A DNA stretch of 64,000 nucleotides from Schizophyllum amplum (GCA_007026445.1 VDMD01000006.1:62001-126000); one strand, 5' to 3'; numbered from the stretch's first letter, positions 11,579-25,010 are shown. Notes: generated by a model not told the origin, from the letters alone. Made by a program: numbers and translations.

Positions 11579-12534
11579 CTCGGGGGTCGTCTGGTGCTCA
11601 GAGTAGTCGAGTGCTCAGCCTTTTTATGCCGCTAGTCGGATGAGCTATGTCACCGACGACTGATCACCTGCATGAGATGAGCTCAGTCGGGCCTGAACAG
11701 GTGTGGAAGAACTCGGAAAGAAGACGCCGACATGCTTGCTGGCGAGTATGACCTCCGGTCCCTGGATCGACGTAAAGCTTCTAAAGTTCTGGGCAGTTCC
11801 ACCAAGCTTGACACATCTGCAGACAGTGAAAACCGAAAACCAGAGATGGTCTACGCTCGATAAGTACATTACCACCGGGGCCAGCCGCACTGCATCATGG
11901 AATTTGTGGACTTCGAGGGTTCATAACGTGCATTGTCGCCCAAGAGTTCGCCGGGAAGCTTGGGCTGTCAGATGACCGGAGTATATGCTCCACCATCGCG
12001 CGTACACCACCGGCCCGCCTACCTTCAGAGCGCATTCAACCGCACCGCACCACGCTCAACGTCCGGGGTACGCTGAGGTATGCTCGCCTGATGATGGTGA
12101 ACTCGCAGAAAACGGACATAACGGGCCTGCGGTCCGCGGTATGAACGAGGTCTCGAGTTGACGACGGACGCTGACGTGCGCGTTGACGCGGTTGACAGTA
12201 CGAACTTCGACTCGTATTGTCAAGTTTGAACGTAGTTCTCAGTCCTGCGAATCCACGATGGCGTCGTGTCTACATATTCGTGAGTGAGGTCGTTACGATG
12301 TCGTGCACGATGTCCTAGAGATAACGGCGTAAGTACCATAAAAAGGCGAGAACAGAGACCAGCGACACACTACGACCACGGCTGCTACAGGCTACATAAG
12401 ATAGAATAGGTGAGATCATGTCGACGACAATAAATCAGTGCGAAGGTAGCGAAGGGTATGCGTGCAATTATGGGTGAAAAAGGTCCGAGATGCAGATGCA
12501 GCAGAGACGGCAGACAAATGGATCATTGACGCGC
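11579..12534. other. intergenic between the GH51 promoter and the arrestin 3' end
   Basis: It contains the GH51 promoter (AT-rich TATA-like CATAAAAAGG on the minus strand near 11620) and the 3' region of the alpha-arrestin gene. No supported gene was found. Confidence 0.5.
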
Positions 12535-15500
12535 CTAGGACCCAGAAGTACCCTGGTATCTTCTGATGAGGTCTCGCAACCTTGCTTGACCGAAGGCGAG
12601 GCCTTCGCTCGCCAGCGATTGCCTAGGCGGCGGTGGCGGTGGCGACTTCGGCGCAGACAGGTTCGTAAGCGACTCGCGCGTCTTGCTGAATGTCGGCTTG
12701 GTGGGTAACTTGAGCGACGCTGAAGGCAGCTTGCTCTCCTCGATCTTGTTATTCTCCTCGGCTATAGCTGCAATTCGCGTCGGCGGAAGTCGTGGCTTTG
12801 GAGTCGTTAAGGCAGGCCGGGCGAGTGAGGCTGTTGTCGAGATATGCGGCTTGGCGTGCGATGACGATACCGCCGGCTGCGCAGAAATGGACTTCACCAG
12901 TGCGGGTGGTCGAGCGAGTCGCTTCGGCTCGGGTGATGGTTTCGAGGTCGGTTTGGTGACACGCACGACGCCTGACGATTGCGCTCCCTGCACTGCGCCC
13001 GACGCCCATAACGCAGCGACAGCGGTAACCTTGCCTCCACGCCCACCACGGGCCGAGCGAATATCGTACTTCACCTCGGGGTCAAGCCCGGGGACTGGAG
13101 GGAACCGAGGCGCCTGGGCAGCTTGCATGCGCGGAGTCTTATCCCCGTCGCGCTTCTGTGGCGACGGTCTGCCAGACGGAGGGCTGCCTGGCTGACCGTT
13201 CGTCTTTGCCCCGTCATCACTGCCCCAGATGTCGGTAACCTTTCGCGCCTCAGACTCCGCGGTCCGAAAGCGCGAGACACGACGATACGTGACGTCCTCT
13301 CGCTTGTATGTGCCGATGGCGACAAAACCGGATGAACGAGGATTTGGCGCGTCCGGCTTCTCCTCTTCGGCCTCTTGCACCTGCTCTGCTGGGCCAGGTA
13401 GCGCAACGGCCGATGTTTCCGGCTCGTCCGGGAGAGACGTAACAGGCGCTGCCGGGCTCGGAGTAGCCACCGTCGGCGGGGGAGAGGGGATGTCGGCATC
13501 AACGACCCCGCCTAGCCACGCAGCGACCCTGCCGTTCGTCGCTGACTTCTTCTGCTGTGTCCGCTCCTTGTGCTTCTTGTTCTCGCCAGTGCCAGCACGG
13601 CCCTTGTCTTTCCTCCTGTCCTTGTCCTCCACGTCGGATAGCGGGCCGTTCGAGCGCGTGCCCTGATGCGTCTTCTCCTCCCAGTCGCGGTCGACCTGTT
13701 CGTGGGTGGGCTGCTCCTGGGCAAGGGGGCCGTTGCCGGCTAGCTCATTGGCGAGAGTCAGGCTCGATATGGCCGACTCATCCATCATCTCGTCGTCGTC
13801 CTTCTTCTTGGGAATCTCGATAGGGCTCGCAGGATCACTGAGCACTGAGCGCACGTCGGGCACCTTCTTGCTATCGTCCGCCTTGCGCGTGCCCACTTGC
13901 GCAAGGAGCTTAGCCTCAAGAGCATCCAAGCCGCTGCCCGAGGGCGCTGAAAGATATGTGGCGCTCTTTCGCTTCTTTGGTGGCGGGCGTACAGCGGTCA
14001 GGGTTGGCGTCGGTGGAGCCTGAGGGTCTTGCGCTATAGGTGATACGGGAACATCCACCAGCTTCGCGCCGAGATCTTGCGCAGTGCTTCGCCGTGACAA
14101 GACAGGGAGGCTACGCCTTTGGTCCTTCTCGGGTGGTGGCGGCGGCGGTGGAGAAAGGGCTCCCGCGTTGCTGATGCGCGCCCCAAGTGCTGCCAGCGTC
14201 GGTTTCTGATAGCGTGCACTCGGATCGACGGGCGGTGGTGAAAAGGTACTCCTGGGCAAGTCACCCGACAGATCGTTGACCTTCTTGCCAATTTCGTCCG
14301 CCATGCTTTCCAGGTCGGTGACATTCTCGCTCCTTGGCCGCATGTTGGGGTCGTCCGTGAACGAGTGCTTGGGCGTCAGCATCGGCCGCGGTGAGTGCAG
14401 CACCGCCTCTCCAGATGACTGGGACGTGGCGTCGGTATGGGAGCTCGGTGGAAGGTTCTGCATCACCAAGAAGTTGGCTGGAGGTATCTCGGGTTGTTGT
14501 TGCGAAGACGGAGGTACAGGATGGCGGTGGGCTTGCGGCGAAACGGACCTATTCCTCGACGACTGGTGCAGCGTCTGCGTGATTCGGGACGCGCGCTCGC
14601 CTTTGCCTTCCTCTCTCGTCGGTACCGCCCTTTGTATCGACGTGTTCGATGCCAAGGGTAACAAGGTATGCTGCCCCGTGACATTTGGCGGCAACCCATC
14701 CGGAGTATGGCGAGTCGCGCCAGCACTTGAAGGTCGCGGAGGCACTGGCGGCGGAGGTGCGGTAAGCTGAGCCTCAACAGGATAGTAGGATTGTTGATAA
14801 GGCTGCACCAGGCTCGTGGGAGGAAGATACTGGTACGGCTGGGGTGTCACAGAAGGTGGTGGGAGCCACACTTGCCCGTTGACTTGATCGTAATAGGCGA
14901 CAGGAGAAGTGATGGGGCTGTATGGCATGGCGTAGGGGCTTGTGGCGCGATAGTCCACCCAAGGAGACTGAGCGCGCGTGTCGACGTAAGGCTGTGCGGG
15001 CGGTGGCGGCGAAGCATACATGGCATAAGGAGATGCTTGAGGCGGCGGGAGCATCTCCTGCGCGGACAATTCGGGCAGAGCGAGAGGGTGGACAACGGGA
15101 ACCGGGATCTCGAGAACTATGTCTTTCCTGAACACTAGCCGTTATTACACGTGAGGGCAAGAAAGATCGACATTGCTCACCCTGTGATACCCATGGTCAT
15201 CTTGATCTCAAGGATGCACCTGATTTCGAAGATGGCCTCAGAATCTCGTTTTTTATTTTGTCCGCTCCCTTCGTAAGGGCCGCCACGTACGCCACGAGCA
15301 TGTTTGGGTACGTCGAAAACCAGGCTAGCCACGCCTTCTGCGCCAGGAGGAATGATGTACTCCGGCCCTTTGAACGCGACACTAGCGAGTGTATCCGCTA
15401 TCTGCAATGGTGGTTTACCAGAGCCCGATAACCCCGGCAGCACCAAGCTACGTGACAACGCAATCGTTAAACCCGTATTCTGAGGGACGTGCAGGTTAGC

Positions 15501-16254
15501 AGGTGGTGCACGAGCAGGACTTCAATGGCTTTACCTTCTTAGTCGAGTGATTCTTGACTTGAAGCTCTACACAGGCGCTCTCCCCTGCCACGACGACGCC
15601 ACCAACGACACGACCTTGAGCCCAAATCTTGCCATTCTCCCCCACGACGACTGCCTCAGGTTCTGCGCGCGAAAAGTCTTCCTCGTAGCTCTCAACAAGA
15701 TCCACCTCATTCTTGGCCGTGACTAGCCGCTTCTCTCCCTTCCAAAAAACGCCAACAGTCGCGCGGACCTCGTAGCGAACCTTGGCAAGACCCGATCCAA
15801 AGGTGATCGATGACGGACTAGTCGACGGAACCGGTAGTTTGAAAGGGAACGTTGAGCAGCCGCGGCGCGCCTGGTAGTAGTGATTCGGGTACTGCGGGTC
15901 CCCCGGCAGGGGATGCGCCTGAACGGCATTGGACGGTGGTAATCCGGGTCCCTGAAAGAGTCGCCGAGTGTGGATGAAAGTGGAGGTGGCAGAATGGTCG
16001 CGAGAGGTTAATTCTTGTAAGGAGAATGAGATTCATGCATTTGTATGAGCGCCGGAGGACGCACCTTGGATCGCGAACAATTCGACCATCATGATGCTCA
16101 GCGCAAGGCCCTGGTCCGCGCGGCATTCCACTTCCATCTGGCCCGTCACTGATGTGCCGGCAACAAAGATGCGGTTGCCCATGGTCAGAGACACTTTGAC
16201 CTTCGAGTGGTGAGGGGACGCGTTCATCGGCTCTGGTCTGCTTGGGGAGGCCAT
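12535..16254 (-). CDS. alpha-arrestin (arrestin-related trafficking adaptor) with a long disordered tail
   Basis: Four exons (16065-16254, 15535-16013, 15181-15479, 12535-15127) give 1,186 aa. Residues 1-320 form an arrestin fold. The N lobe has VKVSLTMGNRIFVAGTSVTG and MMVELFAIQELTSRDHS. The C lobe has AKVRYEVRATVGVFWKGEKR, NHSTKKNTGLTIALSRSLVL and a closing KDIVLEIPVPVVHP strand. The remaining roughly 850 aa is Pro/Ser/Gln-rich and disordered, with proline clusters, an acidic patch (KKKDDDEMMDES) and a basic KKHKERTQQKK stretch. Fungal alpha-arrestins recruit Nedd4/Rsp5 ubiquitin ligases to plasma-membrane transporters, usually through PPxY motifs; I find none in this tail. The acceptor at 15128 is the one that keeps the frame. 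Confidence 0.9.
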
Positions 16255-19023
16255 GACGACTCGCTATGAGCACTGGGAGATCAGGCAGGAACTGTGAGAC
16301 TGGTAGCCGATAATAGTGTGATGTTCGAGTTAGATCATAGGGTGTGCGCAGTTGCTTGACCTGGCAGAGGTTCGCTTGAGCGCGGAGGGTCCCCGGCGAG
16401 CGGCAGGACAAAAGCTGAGCGCCGAGCAGAAGGAGAAAGCGTGTGATGCGCTCGTCACAAGTCACACGGCGATCAAACGGTTCGAGTTGCCGTGCTACCG
16501 GCAGCTGCCGAAATATTCTTTGTATTCCGGAATTGGCAGTCCTTTGTTCTTGATCACTATGCGTTTACCCAATAGCTGTGAAATTATTCCCCAGGGTGCT
16601 AATTTGTCATGAGGCTACTGCGACGTTTCTATATCCAGTATCATTTCCGCCTGCTGATACACTGTCATACCGCTAGAGATCAAGAGGGCTTGCTCCCATC
16701 TCAGGTCGCTCTCGCCCACTGCTCTGTCAGGAGGCAGGTCCAGGAGACCGCCAGTAAGTATACCGTAGTCAAACGTGCAGAGGACGTACTGAATAAGCAT
16801 CGAGATTATTGGAGCAGTGTATCCCTTGGATGCCCCGTCGAAATTGTGGCACAGTAGAAAGCGCTCTCATCCGCTCGTGGCGGACATTCTTTGTTACTTA
16901 TGAGATGCAGCGATTCCAAGTAAAGGACAAAGTCTCAAAGTTGGATTGCCTATGAGTCGTCCGCGGCTCTCCTGCGGAGATACAGGTACATGAAAGACGA
17001 TAGGCGTATCGTAGTCAGTCTTGTCTATCAGTGCCGGATAGACCCTCGCGGGAGGTCCCGAAGTTCGAATAGTCAGATGAACGCAGAAGCTTGTGTACTT
17101 GAGTAGGCGAACGGGAGAAGGAACCTTCGAGCGTGACAGCCGACAAGACGAACAGATTCGAACAGAAGGACTCTCGAGTATCTATGATGATAGCGAGGAC
17201 AGCGTCGCCGCCGTGTACAGTACTGAAGAGCCCGTGAACGAGTCGCCAGCATTCCCGCGCAGCCCGGTCGCACGGTTGTTGAGACAGCCCGAGCAACGCT
17301 CATAGGTGACGTTGACCTCCATGATAGCCGCCAAGATAGCGGACACTCGCCATCACGCATGCCGACAAGCCAGTCGCGAGAGTACTAAGTAGCTTCCTAG
17401 TTGCGCTTGTGTTCCCGCAAAGAAAACTGGAGGTGAACCTGGGTCATATCACCTGTCCTGCAAACGCCCTCTAGTCAGCGCTTGTTTTGCAAAGAAGGCG
17501 CACACTGACGACTTACCGTGGAGTACTGGAATGACCCCAGTCCATGAACAAACGGCCGCTGGTGGGCTTCGAAGTGGTGTACACATCATAGGGGACGCCG
17601 CAGTCTCCCCATAATGCCAGACAGTCCCCAATTAAACTTAAAGCGTATCTATGCGAGTAGGTTGGTCACTACTGACAGGCACCCGTACCGTGGAGCATTG
17701 GACCGCTGGCTGCCAGCATCAGGCCAGCATAGATAAAGGCAGGTGAGGTGTCGGCTGCCGTACTCCATAGCGGCGGGTCCGCTACGGCGCGGAGAATGTG
17801 GCTCCGGTAAGGTAGCCATCGAGGCGGAAACGACGAGCGCGGTGGAGCCAGCCGGTCTCAGGAAGGTTTCCGAAGCCGCACAAATCCTCGCGAGGCGGCA
17901 AGATGAGACTCATCGGTGAGGTGAGGTGAGTTGTGAAATCTCAAAGCGAGGCCTTGCCCTGTAAGTATTTGCGATGAAATGTCCTTGGAACGTTCTCCGC
18001 CACGTCGCCGACGCGAGGATGAAAGGGCTATCGCAGCAGCCGCGTCGAAGCTTGGAGCGTAGAAGGAGGGTGGAGGCCTAACTGCGCCGCCAAGGACCAC
18101 CCTTTGTTCTCGCATCGTATACAGAAAGGCCAAAGAAGACTGAAAAGCTTGAGAAGCGCGCGTCTGCCGACCTCGTCGAAGGCGGCGTTGCACTCACCTT
18201 GCGTCACGGGTTGATGCTCGAGTAAGTCAACGAGCGGGCGATCGCTTTGTTAAATTCCCCACGACGCAAGTCGACGCTCCGCGGCGGCATGCAGTTACGG
18301 ATGCAATTTAAATTTTGAGGCAGTAACAAAGCCAGAACAAAGCCGCGACCGGAGGTACGGTGGCGTGCGGGGGCGCTCGTTGGAGTGCGCAGAGACCGGA
18401 TGTCGTGCGAACCTGTGCAAGGTCGTGGAGGGTCAGACTGTTCGTGGTCAGGTCGTGGTCATCTGAATCGTTCTCCAAGGCAGGCTCGGCGATTGCATGC
18501 TTGATGCGCTGGTCGCGTCGATAAGCGCCGCAAGGGCATGTTTGCGGGCGGCCGAGTGATGTTGCATTCGCGGACTGGAAGCCTGGCGGACTGAGTCTGA
18601 CAAAAACAAAAATCAGTGCTTGGCGAGTACGTCTCGGTGGCGCCAGTGCACAATGGGTCTGTAGCGCGAGTCCGAGGTCTTTCCTTGTCTTCCGTACTTT
18701 CTTCTACAGTAGAAAGGCCGAGGAAGTTGCCGAGGACTATTCCCGCTCACCAGGACGCGACGGCAGCAGAGGACTCCACCGGCGCATGAGTTACGAAAAT
18801 TTTAAAAAATGAACGGTGGGCGACACTGGACAGGACGCAACGCTGGTGATGATCGCCTGATGCTCGTGCCCAGCTCGTGCCTACCGTGCCTTGCCGGCGC
18901 CGGAAATCGAATGCAATGGAACTTGAAGCTGATCATCCTTCTCCTCATCCGTGATGTCACCTCTTATAAGTACTTGGGGTTCGAGAGATTTCGAGACCCG
19001 AATCCCCGCCTTATAGACCGGGA
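16255..19023. other. 2.8-kb intergenic region
   Basis: No recognisable gene was found. A few open stretches (for example 17093-17305 + and 17015-17296 -) lack homology cues. The right end is probably the long promoter and leader of the cyclin gene, with a TATAAG at 18965-18970 about 55 bp before its start. Confidence 0.45.
18965..18970 (+). promoter_or_regulatory. TATA-like element of the cyclin gene
   Basis: TATAAG lies 54 bp upstream of the cyclin start codon. Assigned by position and sequence only. Confidence 0.4.
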
Positions 19024-19993
19024 ATGCATCCCCAACTCTACTACGCCTTCCCCTCCGACGCCGCCTACACCGCCAACGACGATCTCCTCACCATGTCCTG
19101 CGGCAAGGTCTCACGATCCGTCATCGGTGCGTACTACGCTGGGCGTCTCACTTCCGTCTCCTGAACATCTTCCGCAGAGTACCTCGTCGACAAGTCTGTC
19201 GAGGCCGTCGACCACGCCCTTGGCCGCAAACACATTCGCGGCCGCCCCGCCGTCCATGACCCAGACAGGGCGCGCCTTCTGAACTTCATCTCGGACGTGA
19301 TTTATCGCGCTGAGGTGCCCATCGCTGTCATCCTCGCCACACTCGTGAGTGCCAGTCGTGCCTCGCGGAGAATCCTCTGACCTCCCTTTCAGGTCTACAT
19401 CGAACGTGCGAAGGAACACCTACATATCACTGTAGAAGACTTCGCCCATGAGCGTATCTTCCTCGGAGCTTTGATCGTCGCGGCCAAGGTAGACTCCTTT
19501 TGTGGCCTACCTTGACCGCGCCTTGCTGATACGAACGTGTCAGTACATCAACGACGCGTCGCCTAAGAACGCGCACTGGGCTTTGTACACGGGCATCTTC
19601 ACCAAACGCGACGTCTGCCTCGTCGAGCGCGAATTCCTCTGCGTCCTCGACTTCTCCCTCATGCTCCACGCCGACGATCTCCAGTCGCATTACAACGACC
19701 TCATCAAGCACGCCACCCGTGCGCCGACTCGCCGTCGTCGGGTACCGTTGTCCCCGCCCTCGCCGACTGAAGAGGGAGACGTGCCGCAGCTCACCTCAAC
19801 CTGGAGCCCCAACTCGTCGGATGCCTCTTCTCCCGCGTCATCCCCACCCACTACACCAGAGGCGTTCTCTCACGACGACTACATCGAGGCGCGCTACGTC
19901 GACAAGCGCAGCGACGATCTCGTAGATGCCTTCCGCTCCATGTCCGTCTCACATCAAGCCCGCCGCCCGCCAGGCCCCATCTCCGTCACGTAA
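19024..19993 (+). CDS. Pcl/Pho85-type cyclin
   Basis: Four exons (19024-19126, 19178-19344, 19393-19488, 19544-19993) give 271 aa. The cyclin box starts near residue 60 (DRARLLNFISDVIYRAEVPI) and continues through VILATLVYIERAKEHLHITV, RIFLGALIVAAKYINDASPK, NAHWALYTGIFTKRDVCLVE and REFLCVLDFSLMLHADDL. This is the fungal PCL arrangement (family of yeast Pcl1/Clg1), which partners Pho85/CDK5-like kinases in polarity and nutrient signalling. The C-terminal 90 aa is Ser/Pro-rich (LSPPSPTEEGD, SSPASSPPTTPEAF), with several SP/TP sites that could be CDK targets. The start gives MHPQLYYAFPSDAAYTAND; no upstream in-frame ATG fits better. Confidence 0.92.
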
Positions 19994-22339
19994 CATTCGC
20001 CGCGTAACGGGCTTCTCCATCGCCAAGCAGGCGTCTCGCCCAGCACTGGCATATCATCGAGCTTCGCCAGAGCAAGCCCATCACTCGCTTCGCCATATTA
20101 TAAGCGGGTCCATCACTCAGCAGGCGGAGCGCTCCACTGCATCCCACCCTGCGGCGATCGCAGGACCGGCCCAGAGTCATGGGGGACTACTGCGCCTGCG
20201 CAATCCCTCGGACGGACGCTACCTAAACGTACGGTCAGCCAAGGACGAGGCTGCGCCTCTCATCTTCTGCTTCATATCGCCACCGATCTCTGGCCTTCTT
20301 TCATATCCTGTTCTTGCATCTTACGTCGTAGCTTGTTCTCGCACCCATCCACGCCCGCGTCCACTCGCGCCACCCTCTCCCCACGTCACCACCTTCGACT
20401 TCCACGCTGTGCTCCTTATGTTCTGCTATCGGACACTGTTGTACTATACTGCATCACGATCGGCGAATACGTCTGGTCTCTTTCCATTGTCGCTTCACAA
20501 CCCATTGTATATTCATCTGCACATCGTCGCGCACACATACACGCCCGCGCATCGCCTCATACACGGAATGGAATTCTGCATTGCATCTCAATTTCCCGCC
20601 CGGAAGTCCTCGGCTGTCCTCTGCTGTCCTTCGTTTCTCAGCTGTCCTCCGCTCCTACTCCGTGCGTTCCTGCTCTAGACACGCCTGTCTCTTCCGAAGG
20701 GTACTCTATATTGTGAGTTGCACCTTCATCACATCCCTCAAATTTTCCCTCGACCCTTGTCTCGTCTACCCACGTTCTCTGCTATTCGTCATATTTTTAA
20801 TTGTCTATTATGCCGTTCGTCAAGTCTGCCTCCGCGCTTGCTTCCGTTGACACTCAACAGTTTATGGGCATTTCCATACCCAGCAATATCGCTCCTTGTC
20901 GACCTCGACGTGAAGGTGAGGTTGAGGAGCTCAGCGCTCAGTGCTCGCCATCGCCGCCGATCGGGCGCGCCATGTGAGAGACGTCGTCCCTGACTCGCGG
21001 TCGCGTTCGTCTTGACTGAGCCTGACAGTGACGGCCGCGGTCTCCCGTCTCCTTCGCCTTCTGCCCCCTGCTTTCCCTGGTTTGAACTCCGACCATCGCG
21101 AGATTCTGTCTTACAAAGGTCGCGCCAGTACTCGATCTTCCTGCGATCTCCTGCTATCCATCATGTTTAACTGATCATCTCCCTGCTGCATATGAACGGG
21201 TCCTGGTGAACTGCTGGTCGAATTTCGCAGAATTTTACTGATCATGCTGCCCCCGCCACCGGGGCACCGTGACAGAAAGCGGTCTCATACAAACTCGCTG
21301 ATCAAACCGCTCTCGGGCGCCCAAAGCCCAAGAGGACTCGGACTTGACAATAATGACAGCGTCTAGGTTGAGATTCGGATGAGATAGCAGCTACAGATGA
21401 GTAACTTCGGCGTCTAGGGTTCAAATGTTGCGGTCGAAGCAGTCAGCGTGGCGACTGCGCATGATAGTGGCTGAGCTCGAAGAAGGGGGGTTCGACCTGG
21501 TTCAAGTCATCGGGGTCAATCAATTACGACCCACCACCGAGATCTTATGCGTCTATGACGCAGAAAACGACGCACAGGAACCTCCGCATGAGGTGCGGCG
21601 CGTGCAGTTGAGCGCGGACAGGTGATAGTCACGTGACTATGTAGAAGTTGGTTCTTGGTTCTGCGCGAGCGTCTCCCAAACCTCCATGCCGCGACGACGA
21701 TCAATTCCACGAGCATTCAATCTTGCGTGACCGGCGAAAGACGAACGATCAGCACGTCTACATGAGTCAAGACTATGTACTTGTTGTCGGATTTCGGTAA
21801 GAGTTCCTTCGATCCACTGAAGCTGAGCAGTCCCGAAGAGGTCAGCAGTGGTAGATCTTCATGGTGGCGCTGATCCCTTTCCCGCCTTTTCGTTTTGCGC
21901 TAGTCGTGGGTAAGCTGGAGAGAGGGGAGCGCAGTGTAGTGTATTAGTGTGTTGCCATGAGATGAATTTAAGTTTGAGGCGTAGACGTGCGTTCTACGAA
22001 TTTCCAGTACACAATAAAATAGCATGTACACCCAGCTTCTAAGTGGTATGCGAGAGGTGGCTGCCTTCTGATTCCAAGCATTGCAGGGTGAACCTCCAGA
22101 AAGATATGCATGACTCACACAAGGGCAATCCGTGAGAAAACATGAGTCAGCCGCAGACCGGCCCGGAAGCGGCTGGTTTCGCGCCTTGACCTTCTCTTGT
22201 TTTGACCTTCAACGTTCTTAACGACGGTCTTCGGGCCTCTCTCCTCTTCCAACTCTCATCCCCACCCGCAATACTCGGTGTCACTGCTTTACCTCTTAAG
22301 AACCCCTTCACATCCCATCACCCACCGCACGTCGCCACG
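19994..22339. other. 2.3-kb intergenic region
   Basis: The first 0.9 kb is pyrimidine-rich and probably 3' UTR of the cyclin gene. The last few hundred bases are the promoter and leader of the SART-1 gene. Long ORFs here (for example 19926-20678) are low-complexity frame shadows. Confidence 0.45.
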
Positions 22340-25010
22340 ATGTCGATGGAAGAGAGCATCAGTCTCGCAGAGACGAACGCCATCCGTGAAAAGCTCGGCC
22401 TGAAGCTACTCACGGATGATGGGGCGCCCGCGGACACGAAGGACCAAGCTGCAGAGGAGAACTACAAGAAGCAACGCCAGCGCGAAGCAAAGGAGCGTGA
22501 AACAAAGTAAATTATTCCCTTTTTGCGGCCCCTCTGCATAACGAATATGCGTCGCTCGCTGCGGCGTGTGTCATGCAAGGTTAGCCGCCCAGCATATGCA
22601 TGAATTATCTGACTGGATTTTTGTTTGTTTGCAGGATCCTTCAGGAGCGCATCGCGAAGTGAGTAACCGCAGGCTTATATAACCGTCATTATGTCAATAA
22701 CTTGCTTGCAGGATCAAGAACAAGCGGGAGCTCAACTCCGCGTTGAAGGGCCGAACTCTGGGCGATGGCAAAGGCGAAGACGACACACTCCTTTGGGTCA
22801 AGCGCAGCAAGAAGCAGGAGAAGGAGCTTAAGCGCCGCCGCCTGCAAGAGCAGGAAGAACTAGAGAAACAGGTTCAGCAGGAGTACAGCGAACGTGCGTA
22901 AACCTGCCCATTCTAAGTTCATGGTAGACTGACCGATCCCACAGGCGACCTTACGGGCCTGAAGGTCAGCCACGACTTCGAAGAACTAGAAGAGGGCGAA
23001 GACCGTATACTTACGCTCAAAGATAGTCGCATCTTGGACAATGAAGGTGCGTTCCTCATGTTTGCATCTTGCATCACTTCGTTAACGGTCCGTTGCAGAG
23101 GATGAACTTCAGAATGTCGAGATGGCCGAGCACGAGCGTACTCAGAAGAACAACGACCTCAAGATCAAGAAGGCCGATTATACGGGCTACGACGACGAGG
23201 AGTTCAAGGAAGGACATGTTGGCCTGAAGCGTGCAGTACTTGCCAAGTACGATGAGGATATGAACGGCGAGACGGTGTGTCGCATTATTCCACGCAAAAT
23301 TGCTTCTGACTGATTCCTTTCGGCTAGGGTTTCCGTTTAGGCAGTGGCGCGAAAAAATCTTCAGAAGCCGCTCGTGCTGACCAAGAGCAGGCCGGCGCAT
23401 CTCTCAACAAGTCTTTGTTGAGCATCGACTACGAGAAAACGTTCAGCACGGACGACTATCTCAAAGAGGGCGACGTCGGCTTCAAGAAGCCCAAGAAGAA
23501 GAGAAAGCATCAGGTTCGCAAGGTCACCGCTGAGGACATCGGTATACAGCCGGAGGATTCCATGGACGTGGACATCAAGCCGATCGCCCGCGAGCGCAAC
23601 CTAGACGCCAACTTCGTGGATGACGATGAGCTGCAGGCTGCTCTCGCACGATCACGCCGCGCGAAGCTAAATAAAGCGAAGAAGCTCAAGCCAGAAGAGC
23701 TAGCGAAGAAGAGTAAGTTCCTTGCAACGCCTGAAGTTCGCCCTAGGCTTACATTTTGTACAGTCGCTGAAGAGCGCGCACTTGAAGAGGCCGAGGCCCA
23801 GCGACTCATTCAAGCAGAGGAAATGGAAGCCGTCAACGGTGACGAAGGCGGGCTGACATTCGACGACACGACAGAATTCGTGCGTGCTGTAGGGCTCAAC
23901 CCAGTTCTCGAACGCAAACCGAAGGTTGAGCCACGAGAAGTCCCTATCAAGCCTTCCCGCGACGTGTCCATGGCTCCACCCGCCAGCGAAGTGGAAGATG
24001 TCCCTATGACCGAAGTCGATACTAGCGCCGCCGTCAAGGAGGAACCTGAAGAGGACGAGATGGCGATGCTGGACGACATCGAGGCTGCTTGGAAACAAGA
24101 CGAGGTCAAGACCGAGAATGCCGCAGCCGCAGATGAAGTCGGGACTCAGTCAGAGCAGACCTTCAAGTCGATGGCGTCCACTCTTGGGATCCTGCGGCAG
24201 ACGGGACTGATTGCTACACCGAACGCGGACCAGCAGGAGCGCGAGCGGACTCAGCTACAGCAGAACCTGTGGCTTGCGGATCAGCGGCGTCGCGTGACAC
24301 AGCGCGAGATGGACCGACTTGCCTCGCGTGGCCAGCCCAAGGATCAAGCGCAGCGCGAGTACGAGAATCGCCTGCGCGAGCAACAGGAGGCGCGCGAGCA
24401 GCTCGAAACCTTCAAGCACTACAAACCGGATGTCAACATCGTGTACTACGACGAGTTCGGCCGCGCGCTGACGCCGAAGGAGGCGTGGAAGGCGCTCTCG
24501 CATCGTTTCCACGGCAAGGGCTCGGGCAAGGCCAAGACGGAGAAGCGACTGCGCAAGATTGCGGAGGAGCGCAAGCAGGAGGCGATGGTCAGTGGCGACA
24601 CGCCGACGAGCATGGGGCGCGCCTTCCAGGCGCGGCAGGAGAAGGCCGGGCAGGCGCACTTCGTGCTCTCGGTGGGAAACCGCGGCGCGGTGCCGCAGGC
24701 CGAGGGCGCTTTCCTCGACACGCAGCCGCTGGGCAAGAAGCAGGGCCAGGAGAAGGACAAGGGGAAGAAGAAGAAGGAGGGGAAGCAGCAGCAGCAGATA
24801 GCAGCGGCTACGGGCGGGTTCATGACACTGCCCGCGCCGCAGGCCAGCCCGGGCCCGCGTGCTGGTTTCTCGCGGATTGGAACGATGGCGGAGGCCGACC
24901 GGAGTGGGTCTGGTACGCCTGTCGGCGACCGGTCGAAGGTGCACTTTGGGCTCAAGCGCAAGGCGGAGGGCGAGCACGAGGCGACGCCTCCACCGAAGGC
25001 GAGGCAGTAG
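22340..25010 (+). CDS. SNU66: SART-1/Snu66, U4/U6.U5 tri-snRNP protein
   Basis: Predicted pre-mRNA splicing factor of the tri-snRNP. Seven exons (22340-22506, 22635-22658, 22712-22893, 22945-23046, 23099-23274, 23328-23712, 23764-25010) give 760 aa. The N-terminus has the family signature (ISLAETNAIREKLGLKLL), then DGKGEDDTLLWVKRSKKQEK, a charged coiled-coil-rich middle, GLKVSHDFEELEEGEDRILT and the conserved C-terminal block (KPDVNIVYYDEFGRALTPKE, SHRFHGKGSGKAKTEKRLRK, TPTSMGRAFQARQEKAG). Intron 6 (23713-23763) is 51 nt, a multiple of three without a stop, so unspliced mRNA stays open. The second exon is only 24 nt. A second in-frame ATG at 22346 is also possible as the start. The gene converges on the MetRS gene with a 182-bp gap. 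Confidence 0.95.

Noticed and set aside
17015..17360. Overlapping ORFs on both strands in the cyclin upstream region
   Set aside because: Three frames are open at once (GC-biased DNA) and none shows family motifs or introns.
19926..20678. 250-codon plus-strand ORF overlapping the cyclin 3' end
   Set aside because: Starts in another frame of the cyclin exon and runs into a pyrimidine-rich 3' region; low complexity.
24255..24977. 240-codon minus-strand ORF inside the SART-1 gene
   Set aside because: Leu/Arg-rich shadow of a well-supported, charged coding exon on the plus strand; no family signature.
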